Shown: positions 1 to 9,414 of the stretch, in pieces
Layout of the letters: each line of letters opens with the position of its first letter
Numbering within the stretch: position 1 is the first letter of the stretch
Assembly: GCF_037991315.1 (NCBI RefSeq)
Contig: NZ_CP150300.1
Coordinates: 6,572,001 to 6,636,000, forward strand
Length of the DNA: 64,000 bases
DNA from: Paenibacillus sp. FSL H8-0079
GTDB taxonomy: Bacteria; Bacillota; Bacilli; Paenibacillales; Paenibacillaceae
Reading direction: 5' to 3'
Notes under the pieces: generated by a model
Told to the model about the DNA's origin: nothing
What the model saw: the letters and a program-made list of their open reading frames with translations, nothing else
The model's database searches: none
Made by a program: the position numbers and the translations under genes

Positions 1-945
1 CTTATTTACACTTGAATCCCAGATCATATCCATGTTGGAATCAAAATATGAATTGGCTGTAGCCTGATCCAGCGTATAGCCGTATTTGATTGCCAGATAT
101 GTACTGACTTTTTGACGTTCTGGGTCCGTCAGAGCATGGTCAAATACGATAATTTCTTCAATTGTACCCTGCCAATAGCTTTTATTAATTGCAGTTGCCG
201 GGATAAGCTTACCAACTACAGCTCCGTCAGAATTACCGGTATCCCACTCCTTATTAAATTCTTTTCCATATCCATTCAGATCCTGTACCTTTTTCATTTT
301 GCTGTATAATCTAGCTATGTTGGATTCCGTGTTCCCACCTGTCCAAGTAACAAATAGCTCGTTTGGAAACGTCGTTTCCATAAAGCTGTCGGGAGAGTAT
401 AATGTCTGGTTAGGGGAACTGTTAAATGTCGTCAAGCCGCCCCTTGTGTCAACTTGCAGCATCCCCATACCCGTATAAGGCCCCGTATGACTGCCCCAGG
501 AAGTGATATATCTGATTACTCCAGTTATATTAGTTTTACTAACCGTAATAATTGATCTGGGACTCTTCCCTTGAGGAAGCTTACTTACATCCAGATTCAT
601 AAAACTACTCGTGCCGTTATATTCCAATACCGGATTGAAATTAATATTATGACTCTTATCATCCCAATAAATTGGTTGGTTATCGACCTCATTTTGCGTT
701 GCGTTATTTACTTTACTGCCTTGATCTTCCCAGATACTCACCTTTTCGCCGCTGGCAACTCCGTTTACCCGCTCTGGTCGTAGCCATAGTGAAGGGGATC
801 CAACTCCGCCCGGACCAACAGGAGTCTGGTCAGTCGCCTCCGCTTGAGCTAAACTCATTGGCAACGTTCCAATCGCCAGAATAAAGGAAAGAACCAGCAT
901 GGACATTCTTTGCCATGGTTTCTTCCGGATTTCTGCTGTGTACAT
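1..945 (-). CDS. Secreted LamG/concanavalin-like surface protein (3' end outside window)
   Basis: The reverse strand is open from an ATG at 945 to the window edge (315 codons), preceded by an AGGAGG site about 5 bases upstream. The first 33 or so residues form a signal peptide: a basic start, a hydrophobic LVLSFILAIG core and an AQA-type cleavage region. The mature part begins SPSLWLRPE and later contains a YLAIKYGYTL segment. That pattern is familiar from bacterial LamG/DUF8202-type beta-sandwich domains in large cell-surface proteins. The rest of the protein lies outside the window, so total length and anchoring are unknown. A binding or adhesive role is inferred from the fold only. Confidence 0.75.
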   Translation of the reverse strand, partial: MYTAEIRKKPWQRMSMLVLSFILAIGTLPMSLAQAEATDQTPVGPGGVGSPSLWLRPERVNGVASGEKVSIWEDQGSKVNNATQNEVDNQPIYWDDKSHNINFNPVLEYNGTSSFMNLDVSKLPQGKSPRSIITVSKTNITGVIRYITSWGSHTGPYTGMGMLQVDTRGGLTTFNSSPNQTLYSPDSFMETTFPNELFVTWTGGNTESNIARLYSKMKKVQDLNGYGKEFNKEWDTGNSDGAVVGKLIPATAINKSYWQGTIEEIIVFDHALTDPERQKVSTYLAIKYGYTLDQATANSYFDSNMDMIWDSSVNK

Positions 946-1082
946 AGTTTCCTCCTACTTAATATGTTATTTTTGGACTGCTTACTGACTCAAAACATCA
1001 TATCTACCCTCATCTTGCTTATTCTACACATAGTCTCTTACCAAACTCTTACCAAACTCCTCAATAACAAATACAACAAAAA

Positions 1083-1112
1083 ACAGCCCTGCAAATGAAG
1101 CTGCAAGGCTGT
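1083..1112 (-). terminator. Rho-independent terminator of the SARP response regulator gene
   Basis: CAGCC-c-TGCA pairs with TGCA-a-GGCTG around a short loop. Read on the minus strand it is followed by TTTTTTGTTG. It lies just past the stop codon of the regulator gene at 1123. Confidence 0.75.
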
Positions 1113-1122
1113 GTACTTTCAA

Positions 1123-2259
1123 TCAAATATTCGAATTTTTCCATTGTTGGTACCATAACTCGACTTCCAGGCCAGGACGTATGCCCGCCTCTTGTTCTAA
1201 CGCAGTAACTAACTGATTATATTGAGCAATCACAGGATCTTTGTTGCCTAATCGATCATAGGTCTTCATTAACGCCAGTCCAACTTGCTCCAATGAAGGC
1301 TCGAATTGCTGTACCCGATGATATAATGTGAGTGCTTCCGTGTGCTGTCCCAGTTCAATATAGTATTGTGCAAGCTGCATGGCGTGGTTACGCCAAAGGG
1401 CATGCAAGCGCTGACGCTCCAGCTCAGCCCATACGTAATCATCCTCACCATAATATTTACCTTCATATTGATCTGAAGTCTGCCGATGTTCAACTATTGT
1501 AGACGAGGATAACAGAGACAATTGGTTAAGACGACTTTCCCATTCTTCCACATCAACCCTGAATTCTCCTGTTTCCAATAGATAACCAAACTGTTGATAA
1601 CGAATGACCATCTTGTCCTCGCCCATGAATTCGTTCATCATGCTGCGTAAGCGATGGATCCCACTGTGCAGATTGGATATACCTCTCCGCTCATCCAACT
1701 CTGGCCACAACAGTTCAAGTAGCGTATCCCGCTTAATCGGTTTGTTCCGATGGTGGAGCAAATAGGCGAATAACTCTCTAATCTTGGTTGTTCTGAACTT
1801 CATATGTTTTGGCGGCTCATTTGGGTGCACTTGGACTTGGAGCATCCCCAGACAACGAATCAACATGGATGGCCCTTCTGCTATATTCAGACTTGCTGAC
1901 ACCGTTCGGCGTTGATACATCTTCATCGTTTTTTCCAAACGGTCACGTGTTACAGGCTTCATGATATAGTCGAGCACTTCAAGCCCATAGGCCGTCAGTG
2001 CATGTTCGTTATATGCGGTTGTGAAAATAACTTCTGTCCCAGGAGAAACCTCATGGATACGTTCGGTCGCCTCGATCCCGTTCATCCCCGGCATTTGAAC
2101 GTCCATGAAGACGATTTCCGGCAGATGAATTTCGATCTGATCTATGGCTTCCTGTGCCGTCAGAAAAGAGCCGATAACTACGCAATCCTCTCTCTCTAGC
2201 AACAGTTTGTTCAACCTGCTCAGAGCGAGATATTCATCATCTACCAAAATCACTCTCAT
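1123..2259 (-). CDS. Response regulator with receiver, winged-helix and BTAD (SARP-type) domains
   Basis: Residues 1-120 are a CheY-like receiver: acidic pair D7/D8, phospho-acceptor D53 in the FMDVQMPG context, and a conserved lysine in IMKPV. About residues 135-235 form an OmpR-like winged helix, and the remainder is a helical bacterial transcriptional activation domain as in SARP proteins. The open frame extends to a GTG at 2265. The ATG at 2259 is preferred because the GAGGAG site sits 8 bases upstream of it but only 2 from the GTG. The gene is divergent from the hybrid kinase at 2396, its most likely partner. The same architecture recurs at 50932-52047. Confidence 0.85.
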   Translation of the reverse strand: MRVILVDDEYLALSRLNKLLLEREDCVVIGSFLTAQEAIDQIEIHLPEIVFMDVQMPGMNGIEATERIHEVSPGTEVIFTTAYNEHALTAYGLEVLDYIMKPVTRDRLEKTMKMYQRRTVSASLNIAEGPSMLIRCLGMLQVQVHPNEPPKHMKFRTTKIRELFAYLLHHRNKPIKRDTLLELLWPELDERRGISNLHSGIHRLRSMMNEFMGEDKMVIRYQQFGYLLETGEFRVDVEEWESRLNQLSLLSSSTIVEHRQTSDQYEGKYYGEDDYVWAELERQRLHALWRNHAMQLAQYYIELGQHTEALTLYHRVQQFEPSLEQVGLALMKTYDRLGNKDPVIAQYNQLVTALEQEAGIRPGLEVELWYQQWKNSNI

Positions 2260-2395
2260 ATGCACAACTCCTCTGGCTCACTGATCACTCTTTAATCTAT
2301 AATTTTACCATAAATCCTGACGTGGGACCGCTATCATTTGAATATAGAATCTATGTTCCGGTATTCAAAAAAAATGTTCATCATTAGCGGAGGGC

Positions 2396-5300
2396 ATGCA
2401 GGAATTAGGATTAAACTGTCGAAAACTAAAGTCTGCCATGAAACCAATAACCTATAAAAAGATACCCCGATATGTAGTGCTGTCGATTTTATTCCTGACT
2501 ATTTTACTTGGCTTTCGCTGGATATGGTCCGAGTCCTTCACTATACCCGCACATCCTGAACCCGCTAAAGGCGTGTTGGACCTTCGAGGCTGGGACCTCG
2601 CCAACACTTCACCCATATCCCTGGATGGAGAATGGGAGTTTTATCCCCAGGCGTTAATCTCTAATCGTGACGCAAAAAAAGTGGGCAACCCCTCCACACG
2701 GATTCAAGTTCCCGGTGACTGGCGGAATGCGTTACCACAATCCTCATCGTCATTCGGATATGGAACGTATCATCTTCGCATACTTTTAGATCCATCCGTG
2801 AAGGAAGTCTCTCTCTGGGGTCAGAAAATTCAGACATCATCGATCATCGAGATGAACGGGACCATTGTTGCTGAGTTCGGCCAACCAGCCACCCATGCCG
2901 AAGCCTATCGACCAGAAAGGACTGCATTTACGACTTCCTATACACTTGGCGGCGCCAATGAACTTACACTTCTGGTGCAGACAGCCAATTTTGACGATCC
3001 ATATAGCGGTGGGATCACGCGCTCTCTCTATTTTGGTTCTCCAGAAGCCATTGGAAGTGAACGAGGACTATCCATCGATTTGCAAAAGATTACGTTCGCC
3101 ATACTGCTCCTGCACAGCCTATACGCTTTTGTCATGTTTCTGTTTATCCGGAAGGAACGAGCTCTGCTGACGTTCTCCATGTTGACGCTGGTAGCTGCCC
3201 TAACAGTCGCCTCCGACCATGACAGTCTGTTATTGAGTTGGATTCCACTCAACTTCACTTGGATCGTTAAGGCCAAAGCGTTGTCCTATCCGTTGTTCGC
3301 ATTCTTTCTTTTACAGATGGCTAGAAGCTTCTCCCATAGTCTACAAGGACGTAAACTGTTCCGTATCTATGCCAGCGTGCTTGGCATCTACTGTGTCTTT
3401 TTGCTCGTCGCACCCGTGACCCTGATCTACCATGCACTTGAGATTGGGATTTCTGATTTCCTTTATCTGTTTGCCATCGGCTGGTCTGTGTACCTGTTCT
3501 TCCGAATGGCAGCCGAGAAACGAAGTGACGCAAGCTTTTTGCTCTTTGCGGCAACTAGCAGCTTGTCCAGCGTATTGTGGGGAATTGTGAACTCACTTAA
3601 TGAAATCACTAACGTGTATTATCCGATCGATGTGATCGCGGCCATGTTCGGCTTCTCCGCCTATTGGTTCAGGAAATACTTCCGCAATTCAAGTGAAATC
3701 GAGAAGTTATACGAACAGCTCAAAGAGGAGGATCGCCAGAAGGATCAGTTTCTTGTGAATACAGCTCATGAATTGCGTACACCGCTGCACGGGATCATCA
3801 ATATCGCCGAGAGCATCGCGGTCCGTGAACGGCGTAAATCAGGTGGGCAGCAGGCAGAAGACATGAAGCTGTTAGTTACCATCGGCAGGCGCATGTCTCA
3901 ACTGGTTGACGACCTACTTGATGTGATTCGCCTGAAGGAGAAACGAATTAAGCTTCAGAAGAAACCTTTATCTCTTGCATCCGTTATTCCAGGGGTGATC
4001 GGTATGTTCCGATTCATGGCAGAGGGCAAGCCTATCCATATACAGGTGGATATTCCAGAATCACTGCCGTTGATTCAGGCCGATGAGAGAAGACTTGTTC
4101 AGGTACTCTACAACCTGTTGCATAATGCGCTCAAATTTACCGACGAGGGTACCATTACCGTGTCTGTTCGGGAACATGGAGAGCACGTCTTGATTCAAGT
4201 TTCAGATACAGGCGTTGGCATGAGTGAGGAGATACAACAGCGAATATTCGAAGCGTATGAACAGGGGACCCCAGAGGCTCGTTTAAGTGGAGGAATCGGC
4301 CTCGGTCTCAATATCAGCAGGCAACTCACCGAACTCCATGGCGGCCAACTCACCGTGCAATCTGTACCTGGGCAAGGATCTACCTTCCAGATCTCGCTTC
4401 CACGGGAAGATACCGCATCACTATCGGATCAGACGGAGCAGCGATGGGACGCTCACAGCTTTGATGAAATTGCGGTTGCAGAGCCGCAACAGCAGACCCT
4501 ATCTCAATCTCATGATAAGACTGCCGCACGTATTCTTGCCGTCGATGATGATCCTGTAAACCTGCGAGTACTGATCTCCATGCTTGCAAATGAACCGTAC
4601 CATATTCAACCTGCGACCTCGGCACTTGAAGCACTCGAATTGCTGGATAAGGAGCCTTGGGACTTACTGATTGCCGATGTCATGATGCCTCATATGTCCG
4701 GTTATGAACTGACTGAGAACGTACGCAAGCGTTATTCGGTATCAGAGCTTCCCATCCTGTTGTTGACGGCTCGTAACGAACCAGCTGATGTGTACGCCGG
4801 ATTCATGGCCGGAGCTACGGACTATGTCACCAAACCCGTTGATGCCGTTGAGTTGAGGCATCGCATCGGATCATTAATTGTGCTGAAACAATCCATCGAT
4901 GAGCGACTGCGCATGGAGGCTGCTTACTTACAAGCACAGATTCAGCCCCATTTTCTTTTTAATACGCTCAATTCAATCATGGTTCTTAGTGAGATGGACA
5001 CAGAGCGAATGCAGAAATTGGGCGATGCTTTTATCGAGTATCTTCAGACCAGCTTTCATTTCGTCAATTCCGAGAAAATGGTGGAGGTCTCTCATGAGTT
5101 GGATCTCTCACGAGCCTATCTCTACATTGAGAAAGAACGATTCATGCATCGGTTGAACGTCATCTGGGATATCCCCGATGATCTGGATCTATCCTTGCCA
5201 CCACTCACCATTCAACCGCTCATTGAGAATGCCGTTCGACATGGTATTCTCAGCAAAGTTGAGGGTGGAACCGTGCATATCCGGATCATTAACCAAACAA

Positions 5301-5533
5301 TGAGTACCTTGATCGAGATCGAGGATAACGGTGTAGGAATGCAGCCTGAGCAGATTGAACGAGCGCTGGCATGGCCTAAGAAAGGACCAGAAGGAACTGG
5401 AGGTATTGGATTAACCAATACGCATCGCCGGTTGACTCAGATGTACGGACAGGGCTTACGCATCGTCAGTTCACCGGGCCAAGGTACGAAAGTATCCTTT
5501 ATCATCCCTATGGACCGCAACACAGAAGTCTGA
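2396..5533 (+). CDS. Hybrid sensor histidine kinase with two kinase modules around a receiver
   Basis: A 1045-residue membrane protein. Residues 25-45 are a membrane segment. Residues 55-215 are an extracellular beta-sandwich of the 7TMR-DISM kind (LDLRGWDL, LDGEWEF). Residues 228-425 hold about seven membrane helices. HisKA follows with HELRTP (H458), then HATPase_c to about 670 (DTGVGMS, GGIGLGL). A receiver spans 712-830 with D761 and K813. A second kinase of the LytS/His_kinase family has QPHFLFN (H852) and its own ATPase domain (DNGVGM). The start is uncertain: GGAGG lies only 2-3 bases before the ATG at 2396, and an in-frame ATG at 2438 lacks a clear site. It probably senses a carbohydrate-like or envelope ligand and signals to the divergent SARP regulator; that pairing is inferred. 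Confidence 0.85.
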   Translation: MQELGLNCRKLKSAMKPITYKKIPRYVVLSILFLTILLGFRWIWSESFTIPAHPEPAKGVLDLRGWDLANTSPISLDGEWEFYPQALISNRDAKKVGNPSTRIQVPGDWRNALPQSSSSFGYGTYHLRILLDPSVKEVSLWGQKIQTSSIIEMNGTIVAEFGQPATHAEAYRPERTAFTTSYTLGGANELTLLVQTANFDDPYSGGITRSLYFGSPEAIGSERGLSIDLQKITFAILLLHSLYAFVMFLFIRKERALLTFSMLTLVAALTVASDHDSLLLSWIPLNFTWIVKAKALSYPLFAFFLLQMARSFSHSLQGRKLFRIYASVLGIYCVFLLVAPVTLIYHALEIGISDFLYLFAIGWSVYLFFRMAAEKRSDASFLLFAATSSLSSVLWGIVNSLNEITNVYYPIDVIAAMFGFSAYWFRKYFRNSSEIEKLYEQLKEEDRQKDQFLVNTAHELRTPLHGIINIAESIAVRERRKSGGQQAEDMKLLVTIGRRMSQLVDDLLDVIRLKEKRIKLQKKPLSLASVIPGVIGMFRFMAEGKPIHIQVDIPESLPLIQADERRLVQVLYNLLHNALKFTDEGTITVSVREHGEHVLIQVSDTGVGMSEEIQQRIFEAYEQGTPEARLSGGIGLGLNISRQLTELHGGQLTVQSVPGQGSTFQISLPREDTASLSDQTEQRWDAHSFDEIAVAEPQQQTLSQSHDKTAARILAVDDDPVNLRVLISMLANEPYHIQPATSALEALELLDKEPWDLLIADVMMPHMSGYELTENVRKRYSVSELPILLLTARNEPADVYAGFMAGATDYVTKPVDAVELRHRIGSLIVLKQSIDERLRMEAAYLQAQIQPHFLFNTLNSIMVLSEMDTERMQKLGDAFIEYLQTSFHFVNSEKMVEVSHELDLSRAYLYIEKERFMHRLNVIWDIPDDLDLSLPPLTIQPLIENAVRHGILSKVEGGTVHIRIINQTMSTLIEIEDNGVGMQPEQIERALAWPKKGPEGTGGIGLTNTHRRLTQMYGQGLRIVSSPGQGTKVSFIIPMDRNTEV

Positions 5534-5680
5534 GCGATACGAACGTTCTATAACTCTACACCTGGCATTCCGTACAGTCCGTGTCCGTATGCTTTGTGTA
5601 AGGTCTAAGGTGAACGCGATGGTACAGGCCGGGCAGGTTCAATTCCAAGCTCAAGCTCAAGTTCTGACATACGAAATAAA

Positions 5681-5729
5681 CCAAAAGAGAGCTAAGCACG
5701 GGTTTCATCCCGGCTTAGCTCTCTTTTGG
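5681..5729. terminator. Bidirectional terminator between convergent kinase and mqo genes
   Basis: A long, nearly perfect stem (CCAAAAGAGAGCTAAGC, then CGGG) closes over a TTTCAT loop, with A/T-rich flanks on both sides. It sits between the 3' ends of the hybrid kinase gene and mqo and can serve both. Confidence 0.85.
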
Positions 5730-5764
5730 GTCTTAATCATTATTAACACGGATTAGATTAATCG

Positions 5765-7270
5765 TTATACGTGCAGGACATGTTTTTCATCCGATAATCC
5801 CAGCGCCTTGGCTGTTGAAGAATGAACCTCTTTGAGAAGATCCAAGTTCTCCACAAGGGATATGCCGTAGGAAGGAATCATTTCCTTAATCTTCGGCTCC
5901 CATGCCTCCATATGCTGCGGGAAGCACCGCTGAAGAATCTCAAGCATGACCTGAACCGCGGTGGATGCACCCGGTGATGCACCAAGCAGAGCCGCAATCG
6001 TTCCATCTGCAGACGTAACCACTTCTGTACCAAATTGGAGCGTACCCTTGCCACCTTGAACGGTATCCTTGATTACCTGCACACGCTGCCCCGCCAGAAC
6101 CATATCCCAATCCTCACTCTTCGCACCCGGAACAAAGTCACGCAATTCAGCCATGCGTTGTTCTTTGGATAACATCAGTTGTTGGATCAGATATTTGGTC
6201 AAAGAGATTTCTTTGACACCTGCTGCGAGCATCGTAAGCAGATTATGCATCTTAACTGACGTGATTAAGTCGGCATTGGAACCCGTCTTCAGGAACTTCG
6301 GCGAGAACCCGGCAAATGGTCCGAATAGCAGCGACTTCTTATTGTCGATAAATCGGGTATCCAGATGCGGAACGGACATCGGCGGAGCTCCTACAGAAGC
6401 TTTGCCATATACTTTGGCGTGATGCTGTTCCACGACTTTTTGATTTTTGCACACCATAAAGATCCCACTGACCGGGAATCCGCCGATATGTTTACCTTCC
6501 GGAATGCCCGTCTTCTGGAGCAAATGCAGGCTTCCGCCGCCCGCGCCGATGAAGACGAATTTCGCCTTATGGCGTTCGACTGCACCACTCTTCAGGTTTT
6601 TCACGGATAATTCCCATTGTCCATCGCTGGTACGTTTCATATTCTTCACGCTATGTTGGTAGTGGACGCCCACGTGTTGTTCCTTCAAATGTTTGATCAG
6701 CATACGCGTTAAAGCACCAAAGTTAACGTCCGTACCGGAGTCAATCTTGGTTGCTGCAACAGGTTCATTACTTGTACGATCTTTCATCATCAGCGGCATC
6801 CATTTCGCCAGCTCTTTCTTGTCATCCGAGAATTCCATGCCTGCAAACAGCGGGTGATTCGATAAGGAGTCATAACGTCTTTTCAAAAACTGGACATTGC
6901 TCTCACCGTGCACATAACTCAAATGAGGAATCGGCATAATGAAATCCCGCGGATTACGAATCAGACGACTATTGACGAGATAGGACCAAAATTGCTTTGA
7001 GATCTGAAATTGTTCATTCACTTTAATCGCTTTGCTAATATCTACGGTTCCGTCTGGTCGTTCAACGGTATAGTTAAGTTCGCACAATGCAGCATGCCCG
7101 GTTCCGGCATTATTCCATTCGTTGGAGCTTTCCTCTCCTGCAGTGGCTAGCTTTTCGAAAACCTTAATATTCCAGTCTGGTGCCAATTCTTTTAGCAAAG
7201 TTCCCAAAGTTGCACTCATAATTCCGGCACCAATCAAGATAACATCTGTACTCGTTTGTCCCTGGCTCAT
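5765..7270 (-). CDS. mqo: Malate:quinone oxidoreductase
   Basis: The 501-residue product matches membrane-associated, FAD-dependent malate:quinone oxidoreductase, which oxidises malate to oxaloacetate and passes electrons to the quinone pool. The N-terminus carries the FAD dinucleotide fold ([14 protein letters not shown]). Family signatures such as [12 protein letters not shown] and a C-terminal [11 protein letters not shown] follow. Length and ends fit the family. The ATG start has AAGGA 7-9 bases upstream. It is a single-gene unit ending in the shared terminator at 5681-5729. A CcpA-type site lies at 7306-7320 between the upstream region and the start, which would fit carbon control of a TCA-cycle step. 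Confidence 0.95.
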   Translation of the reverse strand: MSQGQTSTDVILIGAGIMSATLGTLLKELAPDWNIKVFEKLATAGEESSNEWNNAGTGHAALCELNYTVERPDGTVDISKAIKVNEQFQISKQFWSYLVNSRLIRNPRDFIMPIPHLSYVHGESNVQFLKRRYDSLSNHPLFAGMEFSDDKKELAKWMPLMMKDRTSNEPVAATKIDSGTDVNFGALTRMLIKHLKEQHVGVHYQHSVKNMKRTSDGQWELSVKNLKSGAVERHKAKFVFIGAGGGSLHLLQKTGIPEGKHIGGFPVSGIFMVCKNQKVVEQHHAKVYGKASVGAPPMSVPHLDTRFIDNKKSLLFGPFAGFSPKFLKTGSNADLITSVKMHNLLTMLAAGVKEISLTKYLIQQLMLSKEQRMAELRDFVPGAKSEDWDMVLAGQRVQVIKDTVQGGKGTLQFGTEVVTSADGTIAALLGASPGASTAVQVMLEILQRCFPQHMEAWEPKIKEMIPSYGISLVENLDLLKEVHSSTAKALGLSDEKHVLHV

Positions 7271-7305
7271 GTCTACCGTCCTTATATCCTATATTTGCCA
7301 AAAGG

Positions 7306-7320
7306 ATGTAAGCGTTATCG
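7306..7320 (+). promoter_or_regulatory. Candidate CcpA (cre) site in the mqo leader
   Basis: ATGTAAGCGTTATCG agrees with the Bacillus cre consensus WTGNAARCGNWWWCA at every position except the last. It lies 36 bases upstream of the mqo start. Function is inferred from the match only. Confidence 0.5.
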
Positions 7321-7568
7321 ATTTGGCATTTGCAGCAAGCCCATTCTTGAACGGGATCGCACCTTCTCTGAATGATTATAACCTTGATCTAGTGTATCAA
7401 TAATATAGAGCAATTTAAATATGCAATTTCAAGATATTTGCTATTCCATCAGTATACGCTAGTTTACATCGGAACGTTAGCCCGGTTATAGGCCTGAAAG
7501 ATATATTTGTTCAAAGCAAAGAAAGGAGCCCGGTTTTAGTGGGACTTGGGTAATCAAATGGATGCACT

Positions 7569-7605
7569 AAAAGCCGCTCTCGAATCTCTTCGTAAGGCGG
7601 CTTTT
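7569..7605. terminator. Terminator downstream of the NikA/CntA-type ABC operon
   Basis: AAGCCGC (7571-7577) pairs with GCGGCTT (7597-7603), with T-runs on both sides. It lies about 45 bases past the last operon gene. Its left arm can alternatively pair with an upstream arm at 7532-7541 (GGTTTTAGTG with CACTAAAAGCC), giving two mutually exclusive hairpins. Confidence 0.65.
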
Positions 7606-7648
7606 TATATAAAGTAACGATTACCACGCCCGGCCTCTCCGGGAGTAC

Positions 7649-8617
7649 TCAGAAAATTGAAATCAGTTCCTTCGTGTACGGATGGCGTTCTTCAGCGAAC
7701 AACGCATCTGCACCAAAACGGTCAACGATCTGACCTTCCCGCATAACGATGATACGCTGACTCATGCGATGTACCGCAGCCAGATCATGGGAGATGAACA
7801 AGTATGAAAGACCCAGCGATGTCCGCAGATCGGTGAGCAACTGCAAAACTGCTCCTTGCGAGATCACGTCCAGGCTGGCCGTCGGTTCATCCAGAACGAC
7901 AACGTCCGGCTCAATGCCAATAGCACGCGCGATCGTGACCCGCTGGCGCTGTCCACCACTTAGCTCATGGGGGTATCGTCCAGCCAAATCGCTTGGAAGC
8001 TCGACTGCTTCAAGCAGCTTTTGGACGTACGCATCCTTCGATGTGTAGGTAAAGTGGGACAGCTCGGCGTTCCGTCCAAGTTGTTCGTACGGATCAATCA
8101 GCGAATCAGCAATCTTGAGCTTTGGATTCAGTGCTGCCATTGGATTCTGGAAAACAATCTGAATCTTCCGGCGATGAGGTCGCAAACGTCGGCCGCTCAG
8201 CCGCGCGATATCCTGTCCGCTTAATGTAATCGAGCCCTTATCCGCATCTTCGATCCGTAGCAGACAGCGGGCGAGCGTACTCTTGCCGCAGCCGCTCTCG
8301 CCAACCAGGCCAAGACACTCGCCACGGTTCAGGGCGAACGAAATATCGTTCACAGCCGGTCGGTCTGCACCTGCATACGTTCGGCTCAGATGTTCCACGT
8401 GAAGCACAGGGTCGCCGGAAATGCTGAACGATGAAGCATTGCCTGTACCCGTGGTATCAATATCTGCATCTGTATCCGCATGGTCTGTATCTGTAGTAGT
8501 TATGACTGTATTGTCTATGTCTGTTTGGTTTATGTCGTTAGCAAAGTCGTGACTTCGCACACCGGATTCTTCGGACTTCACGAGTCCAGAGCGTTCATCA
8601 TTTTCGGTCATCTTCAT
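7649..8617 (-). CDS. ABC transporter ATP-binding protein, NikE/OppF/CntF-type
   Basis: Second ATPase of a peptide/nickel-class importer. Visible are Walker A (GESGCGKST), the ABC signature (LSGGQRQR) and Walker B (VVVLDEPTASLD), followed by the H-loop in FISHDL. The ATPase starts only at about residue 72. Before it is an odd low-complexity Asp/Thr-rich stretch (residues 30-60, repeats of TD, DID and TDTD), rare in this family, whose DNA has a simple repeated character. It overlaps the preceding ATPase gene by four bases and is the last gene of the operon, before the terminator at 7569. It energises uptake through the two permeases. Confidence 0.9.
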   Translation of the reverse strand: MKMTENDERSGLVKSEESGVRSHDFANDINQTDIDNTVITTTDTDHADTDADIDTTGTGNASSFSISGDPVLHVEHLSRTYAGADRPAVNDISFALNRGECLGLVGESGCGKSTLARCLLRIEDADKGSITLSGQDIARLSGRRLRPHRRKIQIVFQNPMAALNPKLKIADSLIDPYEQLGRNAELSHFTYTSKDAYVQKLLEAVELPSDLAGRYPHELSGGQRQRVTIARAIGIEPDVVVLDEPTASLDVISQGAVLQLLTDLRTSLGLSYLFISHDLAAVHRMSQRIIVMREGQIVDRFGADALFAEERHPYTKELISIF

Positions 8618-9414
8618 TCCATTCCTGCCTCCTTCAACCCCGACTTCAGCGAGCGACTCAGGACGGGAGCCGCATCAATCAACTGGCGAGTATATTCATG
8701 CTGGGGATGGTCAAGAATGCGATGTTTCCCGCCAGATTCGACGATCTGTCCTTCCTTCATGACAGCCAAACGGTTGGCATAGCGACGAACATGGCGCCAG
8801 TCGTGTGTAATAAACAGAATCGCACAGCCTGTCTCCGCTTGCTTGCTTGCCAGCAACTCCAATACGCGATGTCCGGATACACTATCGAGTGCCGTCGTTG
8901 CCTCATCTGCAATCAGTAGACGAGGAGACAGCATCAGCGATGTGGCAATCGAGGCCCGCTGAAGCTGTCCACCGCTCAATTGGAACGGATAGCGGCGTAG
9001 CAATTCAGCGCCAAGGCCAACCGATTCCAGCGCTTCCTCCGCTCGTTTCTTGCGGATGGCAGAAGACTTTTCCCCGTGTACCTTCTGGTATTCATCAAAG
9101 TGCCCACCAATGCTGCGAAAGGGCGTAAACGCTCCCTGATAGTCTTGAAAAATATATGAGATGCGGCTTCCCCGCAGGGCGCGCATCTCCTTTGGCTTCC
9201 GTTCGAGCAGGTTGCTGCCCTCGAACATGACTCGCCCCGACGCATGCAGGTTGGGCGGCAGCAGACGACCAATGGCTTGCGAGAGCAAGCTTTTGCCACT
9301 ACCGCTCTGTCCAACCAATGCCATGAACTCACCTTCACGAACAGCCAGCGAGACTTGATCTACAATCGTACGATCCCGACTGGAGATGCTCAATTCCTCA
9401 ATGGAGAGAATCAT
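8614..9414 (-). CDS. ABC transporter ATP-binding protein, NikD/OppD/CntD-type
   Basis: First ATPase of the importer, 266 residues. It shows Walker A (GQSGSGKS), signature LSGGQLQRASIA, Walker B (LLIADEATTALD) and an H-loop in FITHDW. Start and stop overlap the neighbouring genes by four bases (ATGA arrangement), so translation is probably coupled across the operon. It is shorter than OppD and lacks the long C-terminal oligopeptide tail, closer in size to NikD/CntD. The exact substrate cannot be read from this subunit. Confidence 0.9.
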   Translation of the reverse strand: MILSIEELSISSRDRTIVDQVSLAVREGEFMALVGQSGSGKSLLSQAIGRLLPPNLHASGRVMFEGSNLLERKPKEMRALRGSRISYIFQDYQGAFTPFRSIGGHFDEYQKVHGEKSSAIRKKRAEEALESVGLGAELLRRYPFQLSGGQLQRASIATSLMLSPRLLIADEATTALDSVSGHRVLELLASKQAETGCAILFITHDWRHVRRYANRLAVMKEGQIVESGGKHRILDHPQHEYTRQLIDAAPVLSRSLKSGLKEAGME

